A stretch of DNA of 64,000 bases, from positions 2,790,001 to 2,854,000 of the forward strand of contig OZ251218.1 of NCBI GenBank assembly GCA_965240365.1, written 5' to 3'. This document shows, one piece after another, positions 35,745 through 46,137 of this stretch (position 1 is the stretch's first letter; each line of letters opens with the position of its first letter). The notes under the pieces are model-generated. The model saw only the letters and a list, made by a program, of their open reading frames with translations, made no database searches and had not been told where the DNA came from. The position numbers and the translations under genes are program-made. The stretch is from G965240365 sp965240365. GTDB taxonomy: Bacteria > Pseudomonadota > Gammaproteobacteria > Eutrophobiales > Eutrophobiaceae.

Positions 35745-38700
35745 ATGCTTGTTAAAAATCAATTTGTGGAATATTGGCTGCTTGTCACTAAGCCTGCCAA
35801 ACAGTTGACTTATGTCGTCGAGCATGCGCTTATAGGCCGGCAGAATTATCGCATGCATACCGGCGTAAAAGACGAGTATTATGGCACCTCGGGGGTTGAT
35901 GATATTGGCGCCGGCAGTCGCGCCAGCACTAAATTTAAATCTTCTTTTATCATTCATAAAAAACCCGGCGATAACGGCATGCTGGACGGCGGCCTTACGC
36001 TGGGGACGCACAATTCCCAGTTGATAGCCCTGCGAGGGCTGGCTGGCGATGATTTCCTCATCAACTGGACCGCCAGTTATTACGGTAGAGACGGTAGCCC
36101 CTCATACACGAATAGTCTTACATACAGCAGGGAGAACGTGGAGAAAGGCATAGGTCTCAGTGGCAGTAAATCAAAATACTGGCAAGGCGCCATATATGGC
36201 GGCGCCGGCAATGATAAAATTTTCTATAAGAGCGATTTATATGGCGAGGCCTGGGGCGGCAGCGGCAACGATATCATCAAACTTTATGGTAAAGGCGTGC
36301 TGTATGGCTATGGCGGCACGGGCAACGATATTATTTATGGCTCAAATCATAATAAGAAGGTGGCCGGGTCTGAAATTGAGCAGTCGGAATTTCTGTATGG
36401 CGGCGCCGGTAACGATCAGATATTTGGCGGCCACGGCAGCGACCGGATTTATGGCGGCGCGGGCGATGATATTCTGCATGCCGGCCCGCGCGATGGCGGT
36501 TCGATTGATGTCTTAAACGGCGGAGCCGGCTACGATACCTTTGTCATCGGCCATTTGCAGGCGCTTGAAGCGCCCGGTCAACGCCTGAATCCACTCGATC
36601 CAGGCTCGCCGCCGGGCACCGGCACGGTGATAGCCGGGCGCAGCGCGCGCGCGATGGTTGAGTTGGCGTCTCAGGTCGTGGCGGTGAAACATCCGCTTCT
36701 CAAGGCGTCGCTGGATTTTGGCAAGGGCATTCTCGACGCCTTTATTCGCGGCTCGCTGATTCCTAAAAAACCAAACCCGCCGCCGCCGCTGGCGCTCAAT
36801 AGCGGCGATTTTGTCACTGTCGAGGATTTTAATCCGCTTGAAGACCGCGTGGTTTATTACGCCAAAACCCAGACCGAAAAGTTTGTCACCGCCCAGTATA
36901 ACCAGGGCTATATCGCGCTCTCCACGGACACCACGCGCGGCAATTCCGGCGGCAAGATTGCAAAAATCAATTTTGACACTGATTTTGTTCAGCGTTTGAA
37001 AAAGGAGAGCGGCACCTCGCTGTCTTTAGCGAAGATTCAGGAGCAGTTGGGCGAGCAGATTATCAAGAGCGGCTTTCATATCACCCGTGATAGCAAGGGA
37101 TACCGCCTGAAGGGAAATGGTCAATATCTTGATTCCAAAGACAGCGGCGATGCGGCCATTATCAAGCAACTGAATGATATGAAAATTCCCGTGGGGACGA
37201 CGATTATCCTCTACGGCGGCACGTTTGGCGGGCGCTTTTTCCAGGGTGGCGAGCTGAGCAGCGTCGGCAATACCGGCGAGACCTTTTTGATAGGCACTCA
37301 CAATAACGATGTGATCTACGCCGGCACCGCGACAAAAGCCGCCAACAAAGACACCGCAGCCTATATCTGGGGTTTTGGCGGCAACGACTATCTGGAAGGC
37401 GGTAAAGGCGATGACAAGCTCTTCGGCGGGCGCGGTAATGACTGGCTGGCCGGCAAGGGCGGCAATGACACGCTTGATGGCGGCCGCGGCGATGATCAGC
37501 TTGATGGCGGCGCCGGCAATGACATCCTCAACGGCGGCCGCGGTAATGACACGCTCAATGGCGGTAGTGGCAATGACACCCTCAACGGCGGCAGCGGCAC
37601 AGATAGCCTGACCGGCGGCGCGGGCGAGGACCGCTTTGTATTTGGCGGCGGCCACACGACCATCACCGACTTTAACGTGACTGAAGACAAGCTGGTGCTG
37701 AGCGCCGATCATTATCGCAACAAACAGGCCGTGCTTGATGATTTTGCCGATGACGGCATTCTGAATAACATCAAGGGCGGGGGTTCCATCACGCTCAAGG
37801 GCGTGAGCAGCCTGACCGCCGGAGCGATTGTGTTTAAGGGCGAGCCCGCGCCGCTGCCGAATCTGCTGCACAATAGCAGTTTTGAAGCGAACCCGCTGGC
37901 ATCGGGCGCGGCATCTTCCTTGCGGGACATAGACGCCTGGGACAGCAACCGCGCCGATAAAAAGGTCAAACTGGTAAAAGCCACCACCGCCAGTCCGGCC
38001 CAGAATGGCGATTACGCGATGAACCTCAACGGCGACAGCGCGCTGCTGGAAAAAATCTCGCAGGCCATTGAGATGCAGGCCGGCAAGACCTATCAACTGA
38101 GTCTTTACGCGCGTCAGCCGGACGCGGAGACCACCGGCCACGCCTTTGATGTTTATTTCAACGACACCCTGGTTGGCCGCATTACGCCCACCAACAATCA
38201 GTGGCAGAAATTCACCCTGGATGTGCAGGGCAGGCAGGGCGCGAACAAGCTGGAATTTCGTGAAACAGGCCAGAATGCCGGCGTGCAACTGGATGATATT
38301 GAGTTGAAAGAAAAAGCCGGGACTGAGTCAAGCCCGGCGCCGGTCAACCTGCTGGTCAATGGCGGTTTTGAACTCAATGCCGGTTCAAGTTACGGTCAGA
38401 TGTTTGGCTGGTATGACCTCAATACCGGCATTGCAAAGGGCGACCGCCTGGTGGCGGCCAGCGGCTCGGCCGGCGCCGAGGGGCGTTATTACATTAAACT
38501 GGACGCGGGCAGCGGCGTGGACCGCATCGGTCAGCGCGTGGAACTGGACACTGGCCAGTTTTACACGCTGAGTTTTAAGGCGCGCCAGGAAAACAGCGGC
38601 AGCGAAAGTTTCGACCTGTACGTCAATGATGAATTCGTCAAGCGTTACACGCCGAGCGGCACGGCCTGGCAGGACTATTCGGCCGTCATCAGAGGCCGGG

Positions 38701-41700
38701 CCGGACGCGACAAGATTGAGTTTCGGGAACTCGCCAGTGAAAACAACAGCGCCGGCGTACAACTGGACGATGTGCGCCTCGGCAAGACGGACAAGCCCGG
38801 CAACCTGCTGCGCAATAGCAGTTTTGAAGCGAACCCGCTGGCATCGGGCGCGGCATCTTCCTTGCAGGACATAGACGCTTGGGACAGCAACCGCGCCGAT
38901 AAAAAGGTCAAACTGGTAAAAGCCACCACCGCCAGTCCGGCCCAAAATGGCGATTACGCAATCGACCTCAACGGCGACAGCGCGCTGCTGGAAAAAATCT
39001 CGCAGACCATCGAGATGCAGGCCGGCAAGACCTATCAACTGAGTCTTTACGCGCGCCAGCCGGACGCGGAGACCACCGGCCACGCCTTTGATGTTTATTT
39101 CAACGACACACTGGTTGGCCGCATTACGCCCACCAACAATCAGTGGCAGAAATTCACCCTGGATGTGCAGGGCAGGCAGGGCGCGAACAAGGTGGAATTT
39201 CGTGAAACAGGCCAGAATGCCGGCGTGCAACTGGATGATATTGAGTTGAAAGAAAAAGCCGTGACTGAGTCAAGCCCGGCGCCGGTCAACCTGCTGGTCA
39301 ATGGCGGTTTTGAACTCAATGCCGGTTCAAGTTACGGTCAGATGTTTGGCTGGTATGACCTCAATACCGGCATTGCAAAGGGCGACCGCCTGGTGGCGGC
39401 CAACGGCTCGGCCGGCGCCGAGGGGCGTTATTACATTAAACTGGACGCGGGCGGCGGTGTGGACCGCATCGGTCAGCACGTGGAACTGGACACCGGCCAG
39501 TTTTACACGCTGAGCTTTAAGGCGCGCCAAGGTAACAGCGGCAGTGAAAGTTTCGACCTGTACGTCAATGATCAATTCGTCAAGCGTTACACGCCGAGCG
39601 GCACGGCCTGGCAGGACTATTCGGCCGTCATCAAGGGCCGGGCCGGGCGCGACAAGATTGAGTTTCGGGAACTCGCCAGTGAAAACAACAGCGCCGGCGC
39701 GCAACTGGACGATGTGCGTCTGGTCAAGACCGCAAACCCGCCCAACCTGCTGCTCAATGGCAGTTTCGAGTTGGTTAAGAGTCCCGCCAATTTAGCCGAT
39801 AGCCTGCAGTCGGCCTATGGCTGGTATAACCTCAACAGCAACCACCGCGATAAGTTATTTCTGATAGATAGCCGCCAGGCGGGAAAAAGCAATGCCGATA
39901 GCGATCACTATATTCACCTTGATTCCAGAAGCAACAGCCTGGATCGCATCGGCCAGAACGTGGAGTTGGAAACGAATCAGCTTTACACCTTGAGCTTTCA
40001 GGCCAGCCAGGGCGCGTCCTGGACCATGAGCGGCCGCAGGGAGAGCTTTGACCTGTACGTCAATGATCAATTCGTCAAGCGCTACACGCCTGCCGGCGGC
40101 GAGAATGAGTGGCAGCAATACTCGGCGATCATCAAAGGCCGGGCGGGCCAGGACAAGATCGAATTTCGCGCGGTTGCCACCACCACCAGCGGCCTGGGCG
40201 CGGGCGCGCAACTGGACGATGTGCGTCTGGTCAAGACCGCAAACCCGGCCAACCTGCTGGTCAATGGCGGTTTTGAACTGAACAAGGAGCCCGCCAGTTG
40301 GGGCAATAGCCAGTTGTATGGCTGGTATAATCTCAACAGTAAAAACACCAACCGCCTGGAGGCGCATAAAAGTGGCGCGGTTGACGCTAATGCTGGCTCA
40401 GGTCTGACCAGCCCCGAGGGCAATTACCATATTGAGTTGGACACCAATAGGGGCCTGGACCGCATCGGCCAGAATGTCGAGATGGAGACGAATCAGCTTT
40501 ACACGCTGAGCTTTAAAGCCAGTCAACGCATGTCCAGTGATCACTCCCCCAGGGAGGGTTTTGACCTGTATGTCAACGAGCAATTCGTCAAGCGTTACAC
40601 GCCGTCTGGCGGCAACAATGTCTGGCAGGACTATTCGGCCATCATCAAGGGCCGCGCGGGCCGGGACAAGATCGAATTCCGTGAAATCGCCAGTCAAAAT
40701 AGCTCAGCAGGCGTGCTGTTGGACGATGTGCGTCTGGTCAAGACCGCAAACCCGGCTAATCTGCTGGTCAATGGCGGTTTTGAACTGAACAAGGAGCCCG
40801 CCAGTTGGGGCAATAGCCAGTTGTATGGCTGGTATAATCTCAACAGTAAAAACACCAACCGCCTGGAGGTGCATAAAAGTGGCGCGGTTGACGCCAATGC
40901 TGGCTCAGGTCTGACCAGCCCCGAGGGCAACTACCACATTCAACTGGACTCCAATAAGGGCCTGGACCGCATCGGCCAGAATGTCGAGATGGAGACGAAT
41001 CAGCTTTACACGCTGAGCTTTAAAGCCAGTCAACGCCTGCCCAATAAAACCTTCTCCAGGGAAGGCTTCGACCTGTATGTCAACGACGAGTTCGTCAAGC
41101 GTTACACGCCGCCTGGCGGCAACAATGTCTGGCAGGACTATTCGGTCATCATCAAGGGCCGCGCGGGCCAGGACAAGATCGAATTCCGTGAAATCGCCAG
41201 TCAAAATAACTCGGTAGGCGTGCTGCTGGACGATGTGCGCCTGGTCAAGACCGCAGATCCGACCAATCTACTGGTTAATGGCAGTTTTGAAATAAACCAG
41301 AATCCCGCTGGTCTGGACATGGGCTCAGTCGCGGTGCGTGGCTCAGCGTATGGCTGGTATAATATTAACAACTGGCTCGACAGCGGGGCCCCCAACCAGT
41401 TGATGCTGGTGAAAAACAGCTACCATGGCAATTACCACATACAACTCGGTTCCATCTACCACAGCCACATGGACCGCGTCGGCCAGAATGTGGAGTTGGA
41501 GGCCGGCCAGCTTTATATGCTGTCGTTTGCCGCCACTGCGCGCTCAATGTATGACAACGTCCATGCAAGTTTCGACCTGTACGTCAATGACCAGTTCGTC
41601 AGGCGTTACACGCCTGCCGACGACAAGTGGCAGGAATACTCGGTTGCCATCAAAGGCCGCGCGGGTCAGGACAAGATTGAATTTCGGGATGCCACTAAAT

Positions 41701-42404
41701 TTGTTGGCGCGGCTGTGCAACTGGATAACGTGCGCCTGATCAAGAAGCCCGAGCCGGATCTGACCAAAAACCCGTGGTTGGCCACCAACGCCTATGAGAC
41801 CTATGCGGACTACGCCGGCCGCGGTCAGAGCGCCGCTGCCAGCCTGCTTGACAACGGCGGCTTTGAGAAGGCCGAGGATCTGTCCAGTTTAGAATTGAGC
41901 GCCTACGGCTCGGCAGTCTTTGACCTGCCGAACTGGGAAAATGCCAGCGGTGGCGGTGTCAAGGTGTACGATACCAGCGCCAGTAGTTCTTGGTCAGGTC
42001 TCGCCCCGGACGGGAAGGAACAGGGGCAGTATGAGCAGGGGCGGTATGTTATAGGACTGAACAGCAGTGATTCCCTGGCTGACAACATTCAGCAAAAGGT
42101 TGACATGGCGCAATACCAGCAATACCAACTGACCTTCTGGGCGCGTCAAAGGGACACCCTTTACACAGGCAGCGTTGAAGTGCGACTCAATGGCGAGACC
42201 AAATACACGCTGACCCCCAATGGCGGCACAACCTGGCAGAAATACACCTACACCCTGACTTCCACCAAATCGGATACCGCAGTCAGGGATAACAAGACCG
42301 TCGCCGCCGCCCTGGATACCCTGGGCTTCGCGGAAAAAGAAGGTGAAAACAACAGCAACGTCCTGCTTGATAATATTTCCCTGACACCGCTTGGCCTGGG
42401 CTAA
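35745..42404 (+). CDS. Giant RTX protein with nine carbohydrate-binding-like modules
   Basis: About 2219 aa, with no Sec signal. RTX calcium-binding nonapeptides occur in two blocks, residues of about 150-268 (GGAGNDQIFGGHGSDRIYGG) and 543-648 (GGRGNDTLNGGSGNDTLNGG). From residue 705 on there are nine modules of about 155-170 aa, each beginning like NLLVNGGFEL, with a shared core resembling QxVELxxxQxYTLSFxA, SFDLYVND and DKIEFRE, and ending LDDVRL. The layout resembles jelly-roll carbohydrate-binding domains of the CBM4/9 or DUF642 kind. Starts fall near 37857, 38341, 38799, 39286, 39742, 40249, 40758, 41263 and 41841. RTX proteins are normally exported by type I secretion, but no hlyB, hlyD or tolC gene lies in the window. 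Probably a surface adhesin or glycan-binding protein; no enzyme domain recognised. Confidence 0.85.
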   Translation: MLVKNQFVEYWLLVTKPAKQLTYVVEHALIGRQNYRMHTGVKDEYYGTSGVDDIGAGSRASTKFKSSFIIHKKPGDNGMLDGGLTLGTHNSQLIALRGLAGDDFLINWTASYYGRDGSPSYTNSLTYSRENVEKGIGLSGSKSKYWQGAIYGGAGNDKIFYKSDLYGEAWGGSGNDIIKLYGKGVLYGYGGTGNDIIYGSNHNKKVAGSEIEQSEFLYGGAGNDQIFGGHGSDRIYGGAGDDILHAGPRDGGSIDVLNGGAGYDTFVIGHLQALEAPGQRLNPLDPGSPPGTGTVIAGRSARAMVELASQVVAVKHPLLKASLDFGKGILDAFIRGSLIPKKPNPPPPLALNSGDFVTVEDFNPLEDRVVYYAKTQTEKFVTAQYNQGYIALSTDTTRGNSGGKIAKINFDTDFVQRLKKESGTSLSLAKIQEQLGEQIIKSGFHITRDSKGYRLKGNGQYLDSKDSGDAAIIKQLNDMKIPVGTTIILYGGTFGGRFFQGGELSSVGNTGETFLIGTHNNDVIYAGTATKAANKDTAAYIWGFGGNDYLEGGKGDDKLFGGRGNDWLAGKGGNDTLDGGRGDDQLDGGAGNDILNGGRGNDTLNGGSGNDTLNGGSGTDSLTGGAGEDRFVFGGGHTTITDFNVTEDKLVLSADHYRNKQAVLDDFADDGILNNIKGGGSITLKGVSSLTAGAIVFKGEPAPLPNLLHNSSFEANPLASGAASSLRDIDAWDSNRADKKVKLVKATTASPAQNGDYAMNLNGDSALLEKISQAIEMQAGKTYQLSLYARQPDAETTGHAFDVYFNDTLVGRITPTNNQWQKFTLDVQGRQGANKLEFRETGQNAGVQLDDIELKEKAGTESSPAPVNLLVNGGFELNAGSSYGQMFGWYDLNTGIAKGDRLVAASGSAGAEGRYYIKLDAGSGVDRIGQRVELDTGQFYTLSFKARQENSGSESFDLYVNDEFVKRYTPSGTAWQDYSAVIRGRAGRDKIEFRELASENNSAGVQLDDVRLGKTDKPGNLLRNSSFEANPLASGAASSLQDIDAWDSNRADKKVKLVKATTASPAQNGDYAIDLNGDSALLEKISQTIEMQAGKTYQLSLYARQPDAETTGHAFDVYFNDTLVGRITPTNNQWQKFTLDVQGRQGANKVEFRETGQNAGVQLDDIELKEKAVTESSPAPVNLLVNGGFELNAGSSYGQMFGWYDLNTGIAKGDRLVAANGSAGAEGRYYIKLDAGGGVDRIGQHVELDTGQFYTLSFKARQGNSGSESFDLYVNDQFVKRYTPSGTAWQDYSAVIKGRAGRDKIEFRELASENNSAGAQLDDVRLVKTANPPNLLLNGSFELVKSPANLADSLQSAYGWYNLNSNHRDKLFLIDSRQAGKSNADSDHYIHLDSRSNSLDRIGQNVELETNQLYTLSFQASQGASWTMSGRRESFDLYVNDQFVKRYTPAGGENEWQQYSAIIKGRAGQDKIEFRAVATTTSGLGAGAQLDDVRLVKTANPANLLVNGGFELNKEPASWGNSQLYGWYNLNSKNTNRLEAHKSGAVDANAGSGLTSPEGNYHIELDTNRGLDRIGQNVEMETNQLYTLSFKASQRMSSDHSPREGFDLYVNEQFVKRYTPSGGNNVWQDYSAIIKGRAGRDKIEFREIASQNSSAGVLLDDVRLVKTANPANLLVNGGFELNKEPASWGNSQLYGWYNLNSKNTNRLEVHKSGAVDANAGSGLTSPEGNYHIQLDSNKGLDRIGQNVEMETNQLYTLSFKASQRLPNKTFSREGFDLYVNDEFVKRYTPPGGNNVWQDYSVIIKGRAGQDKIEFREIASQNNSVGVLLDDVRLVKTADPTNLLVNGSFEINQNPAGLDMGSVAVRGSAYGWYNINNWLDSGAPNQLMLVKNSYHGNYHIQLGSIYHSHMDRVGQNVELEAGQLYMLSFAATARSMYDNVHASFDLYVNDQFVRRYTPADDKWQEYSVAIKGRAGQDKIEFRDATKFVGAAVQLDNVRLIKKPEPDLTKNPWLATNAYETYADYAGRGQSAAASLLDNGGFEKAEDLSSLELSAYGSAVFDLPNWENASGGGVKVYDTSASSSWSGLAPDGKEQGQYEQGRYVIGLNSSDSLADNIQQKVDMAQYQQYQLTFWARQRDTLYTGSVEVRLNGETKYTLTPNGGTTWQKYTYTLTSTKSDTAVRDNKTVAAALDTLGFAEKEGENNSNVLLDNISLTPLGLG
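37857..41262 (+). repeat. Intragenic tandem duplications in the RTX gene
   Basis: Modules 1-2 (from 37857) are repeated almost base for base as modules 3-4 (from 38799), a step of about 942-945 bp. Modules 6 and 7 (40249 and 40758) repeat with a step of about 509 bp. Both steps preserve frame. Confidence 0.85.
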
Positions 42405-43086
42405 ATCCGCCCAGCTTGTGCCTGCCAGGGACACACCGGCGCGGCGTCAGCCGCGCCGGTGACTGTCTGTCTATTTTAGAATCGGCCCGCCAGACCGGCA
42501 AACCCTGGCGCACTGAACAAGCTCTATCAGCCGCAACGCGAACCGGGAAAACAACCCCTTGCAGGCCAATCCGGCGAAAGCCGGAATCCATTATGACGGA
42601 AAGCCAAAACAACACCCCGTCGTCATTTATGGACAGGATGTCCTGTATGCGGCGTGAGGGCACGCCTACAGGGATGTACGCCTACAGGGACGTAGGTGGT
42701 AGAGCGGCGTCTGGAACAAGCCGCCGAGGACGCCCGTAGCCGCCCGGCGAAAGCCGGAATCCATTTCACACCCCGGCATCCTCCTGGATTCCTCGGCGGC
42801 CCGCCAGCCTGCGCCGGACAGCCCTGATTTATCTCACAGGCATTAAACCCGGACACCATTTGCCTGAACGCAATAAGATGTCTATACTTCAACCCTGTTT
42901 TTTCAGACGAACCCCGGTTAAACGCAAAATCGAGCCCTGCAATGAGACAGGGCAGTCATTCCAGCCCGGCCGACCGGCTTCGTATTCTATCTTCAAGCCG
43001 CCTGAAACCGGCATCACCTGATGGCTATACTCGCTGGATTGACATAGATGCAGACAGCGCAAACAAGAACGGCCTGGATAGAAGAC
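42405..43086. repeat. Intergenic palindromic repeats upstream of the restriction operon
   Basis: No gene seen. 42434-42461 is a strong hairpin after the RTX gene (CACCGGCGCGGC / GCCGCGCCGGTG). From about 42563 to 42770 there is a GTCATTCC-family palindrome whose stem is split by a 130-bp segment; that segment also occurs, inverted and shorter, near 8240, 16368 and 17620. Confidence 0.65.
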
Positions 43087-46000
43087 ATGGTTAAAGAACG
43101 ACAGATAGAAGATGACTTAATCGCCAAGCTTGAAGGGCTTAAATACACTTATCGCCCCGATATTCGCGATAAAGCAACGCTTGAACAGAATTTTCGAGAG
43201 AAATTTGCGGCCCTCAATCAGGTAGAACTGACAGACTCGGAATTTAGCCGTCTTCGCAGCCAGATCATCCATGCGGACGTATTTACGGCGGCTAAAATCC
43301 TGCGCGAAATCAACACCTTCCAGCGCGATGACGGGACCCCGCTGCAATATACGCTGGTCAATATTAACGACTGGTGCAAAAACGACTTTGAAGTCATCAA
43401 TCAGTTGCGCATCAACACCGCCAACAGTCACCACCGCTACGATGTGATTTTACTGATCAACGGCGTGCCGGTGGTTCAAATCGAGTTGAAAACCCTGGGC
43501 CTCACGCCACGCCGCGCCATGCGGCAAATCGTTGAATACAAAAATGACCCCGGCAACGGCTACACCAACACGCTGCTGTGCTTTGTGCAGCTATTTATTG
43601 TCAGCAACCGCACGGATACCCTTTACTTCGCCAACAACCACGATAAACACTTCAGCTTCGACGCCGATGAGCGCTTTTTGCCCATTTACCAGTTAGCCAA
43701 TAAAGACAACAAAAAGATCACCCATCTACACGACTTTGCCGAGCGCTTCCTGGCGAAATGCGCGCTGGGCCAAATGATCAGCCGCTACATGGTCCTGGTG
43801 GTCAGCGAACAAAAGCTGATGATTATGCGTCCGTATCAAATCTACGCGGTCAAGGCGATTGTCGATTGCATTCACCAAAACCGCGGCAACGGCTATATCT
43901 GGCACACCACCGGCAGCGGCAAGACGCTCACCTCGTTTAAAGCCTCGACACTGTTAAAAGGCAATCCCAAAATCGACAAATGCCTGTTTGTGGTTGACCG
44001 CAAAGATCTTGACCGCCAGACCCGCGAGGAATTCAACAAGTTTCAGGAAGGCTGCGTTGAAGAAAACACTAATACAGAAACGTTGGTGCGGCGTATGTTA
44101 TCGAATGATTATGCCGATAAGGTCATTGTCACAACTATCCAAAAGCTGGGTCTGGCCCTGGATGAGAACAGCAAGCGCAATCGGCAGCACAAGAAAAAAG
44201 GCAGGCAAACCTATAAACAACGCCTTGCGCCACTGCAAAACCAAAGAATTGTGTTTATTTTTGATGAGTGTCACCGCTCCCAGTTCGGAGATAATCATCA
44301 GGCGATTAAAACCTTCTTCCCCAAGGCTCAGTTATTCGGTTTTACCGGAACACCAATTTTTGAAGACAACGCAAGCTATACGCAAATTGACGGCACGGTA
44401 GGTTCCTATAAAACCACCGCGGGCATTTTTCAGAAACAACTGCACGCCTACACCATTACCCATGCCATTGATGACGGCAACGTGCTGCGTTTTCACATCG
44501 ACTACTTTGGAGAAAAACCCAAAGATAAAACAGAAAAGAGCGAGCAAAAACCCGGAACCAAACGGCTACCGCTTAAACTCGTTGTTGACAAAATACTTGA
44601 AAATCACGACGCCGTCACAAATCAGCGTCGCTTCAACGCGCTTCTGGCAACCGCGTCGATCAACGATGCCATCAAATACCACCAGCTTTTCAAACAAGTG
44701 CAGGCAGAAAAACAATCCGAAGATGAGTGCTATTCGCCTCTGAATATTGCGTGTGTATTCTCACCGCCAACCCAACTCATGGCGAAAGATAGAGATAAAA
44801 AGAGTCAGAAAAATGCCGCTGATATAAAACAACTACAAGAAGATTTATTACAAGAGAAAGAGGACAACGAGCAAAACCCTGAGAAAAAGAAAAAGGCATT
44901 GACCAAAATTATTGCCGATTACAACCAACAGTTTGGCGCCAATCATACTATCAGCGAATTTGATCTCTATTATCAGGACGTGCAGCAACGCATCAAAAAC
45001 CAGCAATATACCAACCAGGATTATCCACATAAAAATAAAATCGATATCGTGATTGTAGTCGATATGCTGCTCACGGGCTTTGATTCCAAATACCTCAATA
45101 CCCTATATGTGGATAAAAACCTCAAGTATCACAGCTTGATACAAGCCTTTTCACGCACTAACCGCGTCCTGAACGATACCAAGCCCTGGGGTAATATTCT
45201 GGATTTTCGTGGTTCTCAGGACGCCGTTGACGAGGCAATCAGGCTTTTTTCCGGCGAATCGACTAAATCGCCCAGGGAAATCTGGCTGGTTGATCCCGCT
45301 CCCAAAGTGATTGAAAAGCTGAAGCATGCCGTTGCCGATCTTGAGACATTCATGGATTCACAGGGCTTGACCTGCACTCCGGAAAACGTCAATAACCTTC
45401 AAGGTGATCTTGCCAAAGGCGAGTTTATAAACCACTTTAAAGAAGTACAACGCCTGAAAACTCAACTTGATCAATATACAGATTTAGAAGAAGCACAAAT
45501 AGAGAGCGTAAACGAATTACTATCCGAGGAGCAGCTACGCGCCTTTAAAGGCGCGTATCTGGAAACCGCGGAACATCTGAAAGCCCGGCAAGCCAAAGGC
45601 AGTGACGATCATGATGATCCAATACAGCAACTGGAGTTTGAACTGGTGCTGTTTAGTTCGGCCGTGATCGATTACGACTATATTATGCGATTAATCTCAT
45701 CTTCCACAGGTCACGGGCCGAGCAAGCAAAAAATGAGCCGTCAACAATTGATCGACTTGATCAAATCCAGCGCCAACTTGATCGATGAACGCGATGCTAT
45801 CGTGGAATATATCAACAGCCTGCCAGTGAATAAAGGTTTGAGCGAACAAGCGATCCGCGAAGGCTATGAACAGTTCAAAACCGAAAAAACTAATAAAGAA
45901 CTGGCCACTATCGCAGCCAAGCACGGCTTGACCAGCAAAGCTCTGAAAAAATTTGTCGATAGTATTCTGGGCCGTATGATCTTTGATGGTGAACAACTCG

Positions 46001-46137
46001 GCGAACTATTGGCCCCGCTGAACCTGGGCTGGAAGGCGCGAACGCGGGCGGAATTGGCCTTGATGGAGGATCTGATCCCGTTGTTGAAAAAGCTGGCCGA
46101 AGGACGTGATATTTCGGGATTAAAGGCATATGAGTAA
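43087..46137 (+). CDS. hsdR: Type I restriction enzyme, R subunit
   Basis: ATP-dependent translocation and DNA cleavage subunit. The start at 43087 (MVKERQIEDDLIAKLEGLKYTYR) fits the family; an in-frame ATG at 43048 adds 13 residues. The nuclease motif D...ExK lies in HRYDVILLINGVPVVQIELK. Helicase motifs: HTTGSGKTLTSFK (Walker A), IFDECHRSQFG (DECH), FGFTGTPIF, and VDMLLTGFDSKYLNTLYVDK with AFSRTNRV. First of four coupled genes; its end overlaps hsdS by 8 bp. Confidence 0.95.
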   Translation: MVKERQIEDDLIAKLEGLKYTYRPDIRDKATLEQNFREKFAALNQVELTDSEFSRLRSQIIHADVFTAAKILREINTFQRDDGTPLQYTLVNINDWCKNDFEVINQLRINTANSHHRYDVILLINGVPVVQIELKTLGLTPRRAMRQIVEYKNDPGNGYTNTLLCFVQLFIVSNRTDTLYFANNHDKHFSFDADERFLPIYQLANKDNKKITHLHDFAERFLAKCALGQMISRYMVLVVSEQKLMIMRPYQIYAVKAIVDCIHQNRGNGYIWHTTGSGKTLTSFKASTLLKGNPKIDKCLFVVDRKDLDRQTREEFNKFQEGCVEENTNTETLVRRMLSNDYADKVIVTTIQKLGLALDENSKRNRQHKKKGRQTYKQRLAPLQNQRIVFIFDECHRSQFGDNHQAIKTFFPKAQLFGFTGTPIFEDNASYTQIDGTVGSYKTTAGIFQKQLHAYTITHAIDDGNVLRFHIDYFGEKPKDKTEKSEQKPGTKRLPLKLVVDKILENHDAVTNQRRFNALLATASINDAIKYHQLFKQVQAEKQSEDECYSPLNIACVFSPPTQLMAKDRDKKSQKNAADIKQLQEDLLQEKEDNEQNPEKKKKALTKIIADYNQQFGANHTISEFDLYYQDVQQRIKNQQYTNQDYPHKNKIDIVIVVDMLLTGFDSKYLNTLYVDKNLKYHSLIQAFSRTNRVLNDTKPWGNILDFRGSQDAVDEAIRLFSGESTKSPREIWLVDPAPKVIEKLKHAVADLETFMDSQGLTCTPENVNNLQGDLAKGEFINHFKEVQRLKTQLDQYTDLEEAQIESVNELLSEEQLRAFKGAYLETAEHLKARQAKGSDDHDDPIQQLEFELVLFSSAVIDYDYIMRLISSSTGHGPSKQKMSRQQLIDLIKSSANLIDERDAIVEYINSLPVNKGLSEQAIREGYEQFKTEKTNKELATIAAKHGLTSKALKKFVDSILGRMIFDGEQLGELLAPLNLGWKARTRAELALMEDLIPLLKKLAEGRDISGLKAYE

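Noticed and set aside
37026..38288. Long minus-strand ORFs opposite the RTX gene
   Set aside because: They are antisense shadows of the repetitive RTX coding sequence and repeat with it.
42434..42461. Terminator after the RTX gene
   Set aside because: The hairpin is strong but lacks a T run, so I kept it only as part of the intergenic description.
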